Assembly (NCBI RefSeq): GCF_010091925.1
Contig: NZ_WVID01000002.1
Coordinates: 52,988-116,987, forward strand
From: Nostoc sp. B(2019)
Lineage (GTDB): Bacteria > Cyanobacteriota > Cyanobacteriia > Cyanobacteriales > Nostocaceae
Direction: 5' to 3'
DNA length: 64,000 nucleotides
Below, in pieces: positions 19,893 through 28,842 of the stretch (position 1 is the stretch's first letter; the number at the start of each line of letters is the position of its first letter). The notes below the pieces were generated by a model that worked only from the letters and a program-made list of their open reading frames with translations, was not told the DNA's origin and ran no database searches. Made by a program: the position numbers and the translations under genes.

Positions 19893-20208
19893 GTTGGAAT
19901 GGAAAAAGAACAGGGGGGGCGATCGCAATATTAAAATAAAAGTTCTAGACTTACTTATAGTTCAAGTTCTCTAACGATGATGGCTAGCACTTTCCTACTT
20001 TTCGATCTTGGCGCTCTTGATTTTCAAGATTTGTTGAGAAAATCGTCTGGCTGAATACCAGCTTGCTTTAAAATCGCACGCAATGTTCCCTCTGGCATAT
20101 CACCTGAATGATTAGGACTGTTTAATTGTTATGATATCGCTTCCTGAAAATTTTTGTTTTGGAGTTACGATCAAATTAAGTTGAACGTTGCATCTGATGT
20201 GAAAAATA
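19893..20208. other. Intergenic with HicA remnant
   Basis: Apart from the HicA fragment at 20024-20128 (see separate entry), nothing coding is seen between groEL and the toxin-antitoxin pair. A GCGATCGC-like HIP1 site lies near 19919. Confidence 0.5.
20024..20128 (-). pseudogene. HicA toxin remnant (C-terminal fragment)
   Basis: The minus-strand frame between stops reads QLNSPNHSGDMPEGTLRAIL and then KQAGIQPDDFLNKS. This matches the end of the HicA/YcfA mRNA-interferase fold, where the PNHSG-x-LPxGTLRxILRQAG block is characteristic. The N-terminal half with the catalytic GSH motif is missing, and an in-frame TAA lies just upstream. No HicB antitoxin is next to it. It is a decayed toxin gene. 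Confidence 0.75.
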
Positions 20209-20424
20209 ATGCTACCTTTTAAGAAAAAAATTGTCACTGATGAAGCCATGCGTCCGGTAGCAGTCTTGATTGATTATCAAGACTGGCAGCAAATTGAGAA
20301 GATATTAGAGGAGCATCAATCACAACAAAAAGAAGAGTTTGATTTAAACAAGTATGGGGGTGTAATTCAATTAACTCAAGACCCTTTGGAATATCAGCAG
20401 CAAATCAGGGACGAGTGGCGTTGA
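20209..20424 (+). CDS. Antitoxin of a PIN-type toxin pair
   Basis: A 71-residue small acidic protein (MRPVAVLIDYQDWQQIEKIL core) that resembles Phd/YefM-like or VapB antitoxins common in cyanobacteria: an N-terminal strand with DEAMRPVAVLIDY and a disordered toxin-binding C-terminus ending IRDEWR. Its stop overlaps the start region of the PIN toxin gene by about 10 nt, the normal antitoxin-first layout with coupled translation. The exact antitoxin family is uncertain. Confidence 0.75.
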   Translation: MLPFKKKIVTDEAMRPVAVLIDYQDWQQIEKILEEHQSQQKEEFDLNKYGGVIQLTQDPLEYQQQIRDEWR

Positions 20425-20789
20425 CACAACCTTTAATGTTATTAGATACAAATGTAGTCTTATACTTTTTGGGCGGTCGTTTAGTAAACCCACTACCATC
20501 AGGACAATATTTTATTTCAGTGATTACTGAGATTGAATTACTCTCTTATCCGAGCCTCAGTCCAGACGAAGAAACACAAATTATTGATTTATTAAATAAA
20601 ATTACAATCATTGGCATTGATAATAATATTAAAAATTTAACAATTGCAATTCGTAAACAATACAAACTCAGGCTTTCTGACGCAATAATTGTAGCAACTG
20701 CAAAATCTTTAAATGCAATATTGTTTACGAATGATATAAGATTGGCTAATTTAATAGAAATTAACACTCAAACGGTAGAAATTATGTAA
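20415..20789 (+). CDS. PIN-domain ribonuclease toxin (VapC-like)
   Basis: PIN-fold endoribonuclease toxin of a type II system. The first metal-binding Asp is in LLDTNVVLYFL, Glu is in VITEIELLSY, and the second Asp pair is in LRLSDAIIVATA with TNDIRLA, so the acidic site looks intact. The start is uncertain: GTG 20415 overlaps the antitoxin, while ATG 20442 begins directly at the PIN fold. The pair probably regulates its own promoter through the antitoxin. The RNA target is unknown. Confidence 0.82.
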   Translation: MALTQPLMLLDTNVVLYFLGGRLVNPLPSGQYFISVITEIELLSYPSLSPDEETQIIDLLNKITIIGIDNNIKNLTIAIRKQYKLRLSDAIIVATAKSLNAILFTNDIRLANLIEINTQTVEIM

Positions 20790-21253
20790 TGGTTAGCGAT
20801 GCCTGTTTTAAGATCAGGTGTTTACTTAGTCTTTCTTAATCGCACACCCATCATTACACCAATAAATGTCTAGAAGCAACGGCTTTCCTTATGCACCCCA
20901 TTCTGAAAACGAATTGTGCTGAATGCTAGTTAAGAGCTATCCTACTTACGGGAAAGTTTACTCTACCATAAGGAGCAAGTTACTTTAAAAAATTGGACAT
21001 TATTACCCTAGGGCGATCGCTTACGCAATTCTATCTCTAAAATTTTACCAGCCATAATTCTATTAATGAGTTATTATTTGGCGTAAAAGCCAGTCAAGTT
21101 GAACCTAGCAGAAAATTCCATAGTCCGTTAATACCAAATTGCTGGTAAATAATATTTATTGGATGGGAGGACAACTAAAATTGGTAGAGAAAGTTTGATC
21201 CAAATGCAACTAATCTGACAAAAGTTTACTTTTACCCCAAACCTTGTCGCTAC
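20790..21253. other. Intergenic, no gene seen
   Basis: A spacer of about 460 nt with a HIP1 site (GGGCGATCGCTTA near 21013). It likely includes the promoter of the hybrid kinase gene. No RNA structure or repeat of note was recognised. Confidence 0.5.
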
Positions 21254-22399
21254 ATGAGTTCACAATCTTCTCGCTCTGACAAAATTTTGGTTGTTGATGA
21301 CTCTCCTGATAACGTATTTTTGATTAAAACTATTCTGGAAGAAGAAGGCTACACAATTAGCACCGCAGAAAATGGAATTTCAGCATTAGCAGAACTGAAA
21401 GCATCTCCTTGTGACTTGGTATTACTAGATTTAATGATGCCAGGAATGGACGGGTACGAAGTTACTACGCACATTCGTGGAGATATGAAGTTACCGCAAT
21501 ATATCCCAATACTGCTGATCACCGCCCACGATGCGCCCAATGTCGCCCGCGGATTAGACTTGGGTGCTGATGATTTTATCCGCAAACCTGTAACTGTAGA
21601 TGAATTGCTGGCTAGGGTGCGATCGCTTTTGCGTTTGAAGCATAGTATGGATGAACGTGATGAAATTGCTCGCCAGCGAGAAGATTTTGTTTCACGCCTT
21701 ACACACGATTTACGCACTCCTTTAGTGGCGGCTGATCGGATGTTGATGCTGTTTCAGCAGGGTGCTTTGGGAGGTTTATCACCACAAATGCAGGAAGTAA
21801 TTGCCATCATGGCTCGCAGCAATACTAACCTGCTTTCTATGGTCAATACTTTATTAGAAGTTTATCGCTTTGAAGCCGGGCGTAAAACTCTGGCGCTTCA
21901 ACCAGTTAATTTGAGCAGGTTGCTAGAAGAGGTAACTGGAGAATTGACACCCTTGGCTGAAGCTAAAACACTATCAATAAATCTAGATTTTACTGAGAAT
22001 TTAAGCACGAATACAGTGATGGGCGATCGCTTAGAACTGCATCGTCTATTTACCAACCTTATAGGCAATGCTATTAAATTTACTGATTCTGGTTCTGTTA
22101 CCATTCGTCTGACATCTCAACGCCAATTAGACGAAAGCAACCAGTCTCAGTTCTCTTGGAAATCTAATTCTGTTGATTACATGAGCATAGAAATAGCGGA
22201 TACCGGCCCAGGTATTTCCTCTGAAGAACAAGTCACCTTATTTGAACGATTTCGCCAGGGTAGCCACAAGAGTTCTGGTAGTGGCTTAGGATTGTATCTT
22301 TCCCGTCGAATTGTCGAGGCACATCAAGGTACTATTCGGCTCAATTCACAGCTGGGTGAAGGTAGTAGATTTATTGTACTTCTACCCATGAAATCGTAA
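21254..22399 (+). CDS. Receiver-first hybrid histidine kinase
   Basis: Two-component signalling protein of 381 residues with an unusual but cyanobacterially common order: receiver first, then kinase, and no membrane segment. The receiver (about 10-125) has KILVVDDSPDN, phosphoacceptor Asp in LVLLDLMMPGMDGYE and Lys in DFIRKPVT. HisKA carries the phosphorylatable His in SRLTHDLRTPLVAAD (about 156-170). The GHKL ATPase has LIGNAIKFTDSG, IADTGPGIS and GSGLGLYLSRRIVEAHQG. The receiver likely tunes the kinase in cis. No output partner is adjacent, and the stimulus is unknown. Confidence 0.88.
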   Translation: MSSQSSRSDKILVVDDSPDNVFLIKTILEEEGYTISTAENGISALAELKASPCDLVLLDLMMPGMDGYEVTTHIRGDMKLPQYIPILLITAHDAPNVARGLDLGADDFIRKPVTVDELLARVRSLLRLKHSMDERDEIARQREDFVSRLTHDLRTPLVAADRMLMLFQQGALGGLSPQMQEVIAIMARSNTNLLSMVNTLLEVYRFEAGRKTLALQPVNLSRLLEEVTGELTPLAEAKTLSINLDFTENLSTNTVMGDRLELHRLFTNLIGNAIKFTDSGSVTIRLTSQRQLDESNQSQFSWKSNSVDYMSIEIADTGPGISSEEQVTLFERFRQGSHKSSGSGLGLYLSRRIVEAHQGTIRLNSQLGEGSRFIVLLPMKS

Positions 22400-22600
22400 A
22401 AAGATTGGAAATATAAAATATGAATTATTAAACTTTTAATCTTAAAATTTTATAACTTATCTATAGGTAAATTTTACTTTTTTCTTAAACAAGGATTGCA
22501 TATAAACCCTTGAGAAATTTAAAATTATCATAAATAAAAATTTACAAATCACATATATTGATGTATCAGCATTTATATTAAATATTTCACAAGATAAAAA

Positions 22601-23983
22601 ATGATTAATACTGAATTATCAAACATTGCTGAAATTGTTCTTAATCAGCGTAAGTTTTTTCAAACTGGCAAAACTAAAGATGTTGATTTTCGTATTGAAC
22701 AACTCAAAACTCTCAAGCTAGCAATTCTTGAGCACGAACAAGCAATAATCCAGGCATTACAAGCAGATTTACATAAGCCAGAATTTGAGATTTACATGAC
22801 AGAACTTGGCATAATCAAGGAAGTTGATTATGCCATAAAACACCTTAAAACTTGGATTAAACCCAAAAAAGCAGCAGTCTCCTGGGAATTTTTTTCTTAC
22901 TCAGCCCGAATTTATTCAGAACCGCTAGGGGTTGTTTTAATTATCGGCCCTTGGAATTATCCATTCAATTTAATTATTTCACCGTTAGTCGGTGCGATCG
23001 CCGCAGGAAATTGTACAATTATCAAACCTTCAGAGCTTGCTCCGCATACTTCCCATGTCCTGACTGAGATTATTGCCAAATATTTTGACCCAGCTTATAT
23101 TGCAGTGCTAGAAGGAGGTGTAGAAACCAGTGAAAAGCTATTAATAGAAAAGTTTGATCATATCTTTTTTACTGGTGGCACAGCCGTGGGTAAAATCGTC
23201 ATGGCAGCAGCGGCAAAACATCTCACACCAGTTACTTTGGAATTGGGCGGTAAAAGTCCTTGTATTGTAGACACTGACATTAATCTTGAACATACTATTA
23301 GACGAATTACTTGGGGAAAGTTTCTTAATGCCGGACAAACTTGTATTGCACCTGACTATCTTTTAGTTGACAATAAAATCAAAAAAGATTTAGTAAATGG
23401 GTTACAAAAATGCCTAAAAGAATTTTATGGTGATCAGCCGGACAAAAGTCCTGATTATGCCAGAATTATCAGTCAAAAACACTTTGATAGATTAGTTAAC
23501 TTCCTTAAAAATGGTGAAATTATTATTGGCGGAGAAACTAAATCTTCAGAGCGTTATATTGCCCCCACATTAATTGATAATGTCTCTTTATTAGATCCTA
23601 TAATGCAGGAAGAAATTTTTGGCCCCCTGCTACCCATAATTGAATATACTGATATCGCCGAAGCGATCGCTTTGATTAACTCTCGACCAAAGCCCTTAGC
23701 TTTATACTTATTTTCTCAAAATAAAAACCTGCAAAAGCACGTTTTGCAGGAAACTTCATCTGGTGGAGTCTGTATTAACGACACACTTATGCAGTTTGGT
23801 GTCTCATCTTTACCGTTTGGTGGTGTGGGAGATAGCGGAATTGGCAGCTATCACGGTAAAGGTAGTTTTGACATTTTTTCCCATGACAAAAGTGTATTGC
23901 AAAACTCCTTCTGGCTGGATTTAAAATGGCGGTACGCTCCCTATAAGGGTAAATTACCCCTAATCAAAAAACTTCTGGGTTAA
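22601..23983 (+). CDS. Aldehyde dehydrogenase, class 3-like
   Basis: NAD(P)-dependent oxidation of aldehydes to acids. 460 residues, shorter than class 1/2 enzymes and similar to ALDH3/fatty-aldehyde dehydrogenases (such as the cyanobacterial AldE group). The general-base Glu is in TLELGGKSPCIVD and the nucleophilic Cys in FLNAGQTCIAPDY; the substrate cap LPFGGVGDSGIGSYHGK is present. The upstream 200 nt is AT-rich and empty. In cyanobacteria this class oxidises long-chain aldehydes related to alkane metabolism, but the substrate here is inferred. Confidence 0.9.
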   Translation: MINTELSNIAEIVLNQRKFFQTGKTKDVDFRIEQLKTLKLAILEHEQAIIQALQADLHKPEFEIYMTELGIIKEVDYAIKHLKTWIKPKKAAVSWEFFSYSARIYSEPLGVVLIIGPWNYPFNLIISPLVGAIAAGNCTIIKPSELAPHTSHVLTEIIAKYFDPAYIAVLEGGVETSEKLLIEKFDHIFFTGGTAVGKIVMAAAAKHLTPVTLELGGKSPCIVDTDINLEHTIRRITWGKFLNAGQTCIAPDYLLVDNKIKKDLVNGLQKCLKEFYGDQPDKSPDYARIISQKHFDRLVNFLKNGEIIIGGETKSSERYIAPTLIDNVSLLDPIMQEEIFGPLLPIIEYTDIAEAIALINSRPKPLALYLFSQNKNLQKHVLQETSSGGVCINDTLMQFGVSSLPFGGVGDSGIGSYHGKGSFDIFSHDKSVLQNSFWLDLKWRYAPYKGKLPLIKKLLG

Positions 23984-24037
23984 AAATTAAAAGTGATGAG
24001 TCAGGAGTAAAAATTCCTAATTCCTAACTCCTAACCA

Positions 24038-24643
24038 TTAAAACCCAAAAGCACTACTGTAACGCTCCTCTGTCCAGGGTTCGCCACGGCGATGGTAGCC
24101 ATTACGCTCCCAAAAACCAAGTTCTTCGCGACCTAAAAACTCCAAACCATTGATCCACTTAGCACTTTTCCAAGCGTAGAGGTGGGGAACAACTAGCCGC
24201 ATTGGGCCACCATGTTCCGCTGGTAACGGCTCACCAAAGACTTTCAAGGCAAAGAAGTTTTCTTCACGCAAAAAGTCTTCCATTGAGATGTTGGTGGTGT
24301 AGCCGCCATAGCAGTGTTCCATAATATGCACTGATTTGGGATCTACTTCAATCAGACTCATAAAGTCTGTCACTTTAATGCCAGCCCATTTGACATCCAA
24401 TTTAGACCAGCGCGTTACACAGTGAAAGTCTGCCGTGAATTCGTGCTGAGGTAGTGCTGTGAAGTCTGACCAAGTGAAGGTGGCAGGTTTTGCTAAACCC
24501 CAAACGCGAAACTCCCATTCCTCGGTGCTGACTTGGGGAGTTGCACCATAAGTTAATACGGGGAACCCCTTGGCCAGGTGTTGACCCGGAGGGACGCGAT
24601 CGCCTTCTTCCTTTTCTGGTTTTTGAAAAAATTTTCCTAGCAT
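24038..24643 (-). CDS. Sulfite-oxidase-like molybdopterin protein
   Basis: A 201-residue stand-alone oxidoreductase-molybdopterin-binding domain. The Mo-coordinating Cys is in TADFHCVTRWSKLDVKWAG (about 72-90), the signature of this group. The C-terminus, with HLYAWKSAKWINGLEF and GFWERNGYHRRGEPW, is typical of short cytosolic sulfite-oxidase-like proteins. No signal peptide is visible (unlike periplasmic MsrP/YedY). The substrate is unknown; S- or N-oxide reduction is a family-level guess. It stands alone, convergent with the aldehyde dehydrogenase gene. Confidence 0.85.
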   Translation of the reverse strand: MLGKFFQKPEKEEGDRVPPGQHLAKGFPVLTYGATPQVSTEEWEFRVWGLAKPATFTWSDFTALPQHEFTADFHCVTRWSKLDVKWAGIKVTDFMSLIEVDPKSVHIMEHCYGGYTTNISMEDFLREENFFALKVFGEPLPAEHGGPMRLVVPHLYAWKSAKWINGLEFLGREELGFWERNGYHRRGEPWTEERYSSAFGF

Positions 24644-24804
24644 AGTCGTAGAAAAATAAGTTTTCTCAAGATATTTACAAGCTTTTTTGCTGATTAGCGA
24701 AAAGCCAGAAGAACCAGATATTTTACTTGTTATTTATTACTCCCAGAGGATCAAGCCGCTGGGATTTAATGAAAGGCAAGCTAATTCTAAACTCCCGCGA
24801 GTTT

Positions 24805-24978
24805 TTATGATTCTTCTTCCTCTTCTTCAGCTGTTGGATAGACAAATGTAGAACGTCCAGTCAAAATCGACTTGCCTAGGGAGAGGGCTTTCTGAGCTTC
24901 AACAACAGCTTTGTGCCTCCAGGTAGCTCGGCGTTTATCTCGTTTAGACTTGGACGTTTTCTTCTTAGGGACAGCCAT
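24805..24978 (-). CDS. rpmF: 50S ribosomal protein L32
   Basis: A small basic protein of the large ribosomal subunit, 57 residues. [20 protein letters not shown] is the invariant L32 start, and I chose the ATG at 24978 for that reason. The zinc-binding cysteines found in some L32 proteins are absent, as is usual in cyanobacteria, and the tail is poly-Glu (EEEEEES). It is a lone gene with the sulfite-oxidase-like gene downstream on the same strand. Confidence 0.96.
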   Translation of the reverse strand: MAVPKKKTSKSKRDKRRATWRHKAVVEAQKALSLGKSILTGRSTFVYPTAEEEEEES

Positions 24979-25104
24979 ATTAGCGGAGATCGCAATTATT
25001 GACAACCTTTTTATTCTAAGCGATCAACTGACCAAAGAAAGTATGAAGAATTAAACAGGCAGTCCAGAACCTAGGATTTGGAATATGGTGTTTTTTCTTT
25101 TTGA

Positions 25105-25689
25105 TTAGCGTCTATCTAGCGCCCCATTTGGAGGTGCTTCCATTACCGGTATCTTATCAGTGGGTTCCTCTGTTGTTGCAGGCTTGGTGGGTTGAGGTAA
25201 TACGGGGCTAGCAGTAGTGGCTGGAACTGGATTAGAGGTTGTTTGTTTTTCAAAGAACAGTAGCGAGCGCGCAGTTTTGAAGTAAGTTGCCCAGCGTTGA
25301 GCATCTGGGCGCGTGCGCCATTGTGGACGGCTGACTTCTAATGTCAGGACTGGTGCGATCGCTCCATAACTTTGTACGGATATGATGATTGAAACATCTG
25401 TCACCAATATATCTTGGTCGAAGCTCCGTTGAGCAGCTGCTCTAGCAGCCGCTTCCGCCCTTCGCAGAATGGTTTGGTAGTTTTCTTCTGGTAAGCGGTC
25501 AATAGCCAGGTCAACTCTAGCGGTGTAAGCTCGCACAATCTGAGGTGCGATCGCTTCGGTCAAAAGCCATGTAGGAACTGTAGATATGAGCAAAACTACT
25601 AAAGGAACTATCCGGATTCTTGTGGCAATTTGGCTAATAACTGAGAAGGGGATGATCGATGATGGTAGGTGAGCATAACTTTTGCTCAT
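25105..25689 (-). CDS. Conserved membrane-anchored protein, unknown function
   Basis: 194 residues from the chosen ATG at 25689, which has AAGGAG about 10 nt upstream; a longer frame to 25800 lacks such a signal. A hydrophobic segment at about 23-45 (IVPLVVLLISTVPTWLL) anchors it. The central domain, with RLPEENYQTILRRAEAAARAAAQRS and a YGAIAPVLTLEVSRPQW strand region, faces outside. The tail is Pro/Thr-rich. I do not recognise a named family; it looks like a conserved cyanobacterial envelope protein. It diverges from the caspase-like gene. Confidence 0.7.
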   Translation of the reverse strand: MSKSYAHLPSSIIPFSVISQIATRIRIVPLVVLLISTVPTWLLTEAIAPQIVRAYTARVDLAIDRLPEENYQTILRRAEAAARAAAQRSFDQDILVTDVSIIISVQSYGAIAPVLTLEVSRPQWRTRPDAQRWATYFKTARSLLFFEKQTTSNPVPATTASPVLPQPTKPATTEEPTDKIPVMEAPPNGALDRR

Positions 25690-25889
25690 AACCTTGTAAC
25701 TCCTTATTGATGATCTGTAATGGTAATTCGGTGGAAGTATTTCCCGCCATACCAAAGTAACAAAAATTACATTTTTATCTAAAGATTCGATACGAATCAC
25801 CTAGACTAAAAGACATAGGTTAGCTTTGCTCCAACAACAAAGTTAACCGCAATTTTCAGACCAGCAAACAATAACTGACAAAGAGCGGG

Positions 25890-27851
25890 ATGGCAAATTA
25901 CTGGGCGATCGCTATTGGCATCAATCAATATCAGTTATTTCAACCTTTGAGTTATGCCCAAGCAGATGCCGAGGCACTAAAGGATTTTTTGGTGACAGAG
26001 GCAGGTTTTGATAGCGAACACTGCTTACTGATGACAGATACTTCGCCACCGATAGGAAATAGATCAACCCATCCAACTAAAGAAAATATTCTGCTTTTAC
26101 TTGAAGATTTAGCCGCGACAAGTTTTCAACCGCAAGACTATCTGTGGTTATTCTTTAGCGGTTATGGCGTTAACTACAACGGTAAAGATTACTTAATACC
26201 AGTCGAAGGAAACCCAGAACTGGTCGTAGAGACTGGTATAGAAGTGCGATCGCTAATGCAAAGTCTGAAACTTGCTGACTTGAATGCATTACTACTACTC
26301 GATATCAACCGCGCTTTTGGTACTCAAGCTGATGCTCCCGTTGGCGAAGAAATTATAGAACTAGCCCAAGAACTACAAATTGCCACAATTCTTTCTTGCC
26401 AGCCAGAGCAATTCTCTCACGAAAATAGCGAGCTAGGTCATGGATTCTTTACAGCGGCGTTGTTAGAAGCTTTGCGTTCTGGGAATGGCAACAGCTTAGC
26501 TGATTTAGAAAGCTACTTGAACTTGATCACGCCCCAATTATGTCAACACCACTGGCGTCCCATCCAAAACCCTGCCACTATCATCCCATCAAGGCAGCAA
26601 GTAATCTTGCCACGATTGGCAGTAGAAAACGACTTGGAAGCAGATGCGATTATTTATCCAGAAGAATCTTTTGCTGTTGCTCGTGTAGCTCCCCCACTTG
26701 ATGACAATCCTCCTAAAACTTCAGCAGAGCAGGGTAGGTGGGGAGAAGACACAACAGTGGAAACTCCTGTGAGTCAATCCTCGCAACAAAAAGCAGAAGA
26801 CGAGGATTCATCTCAAGAAGTAGTTATATCAACTTCCGAGCCAGTAGGCACTCTTCCAAGTAGAAATCCGATGCAGGAAACTTCTTTGGAAGTGAACACA
26901 AGCGGAAGGTTCCTTCCCTCACACCAGTCGTCTCAACAAGAAGAACGCTCTGACTCTTCTTCCCAGGCTTATGTCTCCCGATTGCCAGCGAACCAGGCAG
27001 ATACCTCATTGTGGAAACAGTTTATATTGTGGGGTGGAGGCAGCATGGTGGTAGCAGGTTTAATCGCAGTCGTTTTTCTCCGCAATCAAGCAACTTTTAG
27101 AATTAAGCAAATATCAAGGGAATCACCCACTACTACTGCTAATGATCCTACGTTCCAGGATTCACCAGATGGTCGCTCCATTAATGAAATTACTCCATCA
27201 GGTCAATCAAAAACTCGCTCCAGAACACAAATAGCTTCTACCGAGTCAAAACGGAATCAAGCAGTATTAGACCTCAGAAGAATGTCGCTCAGGCAAACTC
27301 AAGCTAGCGATCTTAGCTTGGCGATCGCCACAGCCCGGAAAATTCAACCCGGTGAACCGCTTTATGAACAAGCTCAGGAGAATATTAAGATTTGGAGCCG
27401 GATGATTTTAGATTTAGCCGAGGGTCGTGCTAAACAAAGGCGATATGCTAATGCCATTGCAACCGCGCAGTTAATCACCAAAGACGAAGCTCTTTATGCC
27501 AAAGCACAAGCAGCAATTAACCAGTGGCGGATAGAGGGCAAGGAGTATGTAAGCAACAAAACTCTTTTAGATGCAGCAAATGCTTTGATTAAGCCCGGAC
27601 AGGCATCTACTTACAATCGTGCTATCGAAGTTGCCAAGAGAGTACCATCAGGTCAACCAGGCTTTGATACTGCTCAAAAATTGATCAATAAATGGAGTGA
27701 AAAAATTTTAGATTTAGCCAAGAGTCGCGCTGCTCAAGGAGAACTCAATGCAGCAATTAAAACTGCTGCTCTAGTTCCAGAAGTAACGGCCGCTTACGAA
27801 GATGCTCAAGATGCTATCCAAAAATGGCAGGACAGGAGAATTAGAAATTAA
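25890..27851 (+). CDS. Caspase-like (orthocaspase) protein lacking the catalytic dyad
   Basis: 653 residues. The N-terminal p20-like caspase fold (about 1-245) begins YWAIAIGINQYQ. The position of the catalytic His reads FFSGYGV (Tyr92), and the position of the catalytic Cys reads LLLDINRAF (Asn140), so both dyad residues are replaced. A Ser/Glu-rich linker follows, then one membrane segment at about 377-397. The C-terminal region holds three related helical repeats of about 65-80 residues (ILDLAEGRAKQRR and ILDLAKSRAAQGE mark two of them). It is likely a non-proteolytic scaffold or sensor. Its neighbours give no pathway. Confidence 0.88.
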   Translation: MANYWAIAIGINQYQLFQPLSYAQADAEALKDFLVTEAGFDSEHCLLMTDTSPPIGNRSTHPTKENILLLLEDLAATSFQPQDYLWLFFSGYGVNYNGKDYLIPVEGNPELVVETGIEVRSLMQSLKLADLNALLLLDINRAFGTQADAPVGEEIIELAQELQIATILSCQPEQFSHENSELGHGFFTAALLEALRSGNGNSLADLESYLNLITPQLCQHHWRPIQNPATIIPSRQQVILPRLAVENDLEADAIIYPEESFAVARVAPPLDDNPPKTSAEQGRWGEDTTVETPVSQSSQQKAEDEDSSQEVVISTSEPVGTLPSRNPMQETSLEVNTSGRFLPSHQSSQQEERSDSSSQAYVSRLPANQADTSLWKQFILWGGGSMVVAGLIAVVFLRNQATFRIKQISRESPTTTANDPTFQDSPDGRSINEITPSGQSKTRSRTQIASTESKRNQAVLDLRRMSLRQTQASDLSLAIATARKIQPGEPLYEQAQENIKIWSRMILDLAEGRAKQRRYANAIATAQLITKDEALYAKAQAAINQWRIEGKEYVSNKTLLDAANALIKPGQASTYNRAIEVAKRVPSGQPGFDTAQKLINKWSEKILDLAKSRAAQGELNAAIKTAALVPEVTAAYEDAQDAIQKWQDRRIRN

Positions 27852-27868
27852 AAATGGTCAAAAGTTCA

Positions 27869-27908
27869 AAGTCCAGAGTCAAAAGCAACTGCCATTGACC
27901 CTGGACTT
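27869..27908. terminator. Hairpin between convergent genes
   Basis: AAGTCCAG (27869-27876) and CTGGACTT (27901-27908) pair, with AGTCAA/TTGAC extending the stem inward. It lies between the stops of the caspase-like gene and the Mo-nitrogenase-C gene and could serve both. Confidence 0.6.
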
Positions 27909-27939
27909 ATTGATTATTTAACTATTGACTGACTCTGTG

Positions 27940-28317
27940 TTAACAGTACTGCGACACATCCTCACCACATTCGTCGGCTAGATAGCACATTGCTCGGAAA
28001 CGTAAGCCAACTACTTCATCATATAAGGGGTTAAGCTTACACATTGGCGGAATGTGAAACAGGGTTTTCCCAAATAATTTGACATCGCGCTCAAAGGGGC
28101 ACTGAGATGGAATCAGTTTGCACAAACGGTGAGCTAGTTGGCGATCGCGAACTTGAATGTTGTCTACCCGCTGCCTTAAAGGTTGGAGAATATCGTAGTA
28201 AGACTTAGAAGTAGAACCGTGCAACTGGGTTACATGAGCATCACTAGACTCTGCTTGACTGATCAATACCCAGCTTGCCAAAAAAATCTTTTTTGTGGTA
28301 TTATTAAATACCTTCAT
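27940..28317 (-). CDS. Mo-dependent nitrogenase C-terminal-like domain protein
   Basis: A 125-residue protein matching the cyanobacterial Mo-nitro_C family (named for a region linked to Mo-dependent nitrogenase). The conserved block runs from LQPLRQRVDNIQVRDRQLA through LCKLIPSQCPFERDVKLFG to CKLNPLYDEVVGLRFRAMCY and ends LADECGEDVSQYC. Six cysteines, all in the domain, suggest metal or disulfide bonding. A short hydrophobic N-terminus (KIFLASWVLISQAES) could be a weak signal peptide. Its biochemical role is unknown; there are no nif genes here. Confidence 0.85.
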   Translation of the reverse strand: MKVFNNTTKKIFLASWVLISQAESSDAHVTQLHGSTSKSYYDILQPLRQRVDNIQVRDRQLAHRLCKLIPSQCPFERDVKLFGKTLFHIPPMCKLNPLYDEVVGLRFRAMCYLADECGEDVSQYC

Positions 28318-28842
28318 GGTTAGTCCTCTGTGTTATTGAGGGTATTCACCTTTCCGATGAATATATACAAAGTGGCAACGACCTTTCCCGGAAGAATCGT
28401 GTTCTGACTGACGATACAATATAGTCTTTAGAGTAGCCACTTAAGTCAGAACCTAATTTATTACTACATCAAGTTAATCGCAAATTTCTCGGAGTGGTAG
28501 TGTAGTACCACTGATCTTGTTCATATCTTGACACAGTTTAAATTTTAATAAAGACATCTGCCATTGGACAGGTTCTATTGTAACATTTACAAAATTTAAT
28601 ATAATAAGTTCCTGTAAGTAATTTTGGTAAGTATAAATATTAGCGATGGAAATAATTTTGCTGGTGGCTGAATGCTTCAGAAGCAGAGAGGAGTTTGAGC
28701 ATCAGCTTTTGAGAAGTCCGCTCATCAGCTTCCAGCGCTCGGAACTTTTCATCTGGTTGACGCTACGCGAACGAAAGGATGTTAGAACTTCAGGGGTAGT
28801 TTGCCGCGATAAATCGCTGCCCCAATGGTTCGAGAATAAAAA
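28318..28842. other. Intergenic, no supported gene
   Basis: An AT-rich promoter region for the minus-strand gene, then a tract up to the transporter. A 66-codon frame at 28646-28846 has no recognisable protein character, and part of it (GACGCTACGCGAACG near 28759) matches the palindromic repeats. I do not call it a gene. Confidence 0.5.

Noticed and set aside
25690..25800. N-terminal extension of the membrane-anchored protein
   Set aside because: An AAGGAG site supports the internal ATG at 25689, and the extension lacks protein character.
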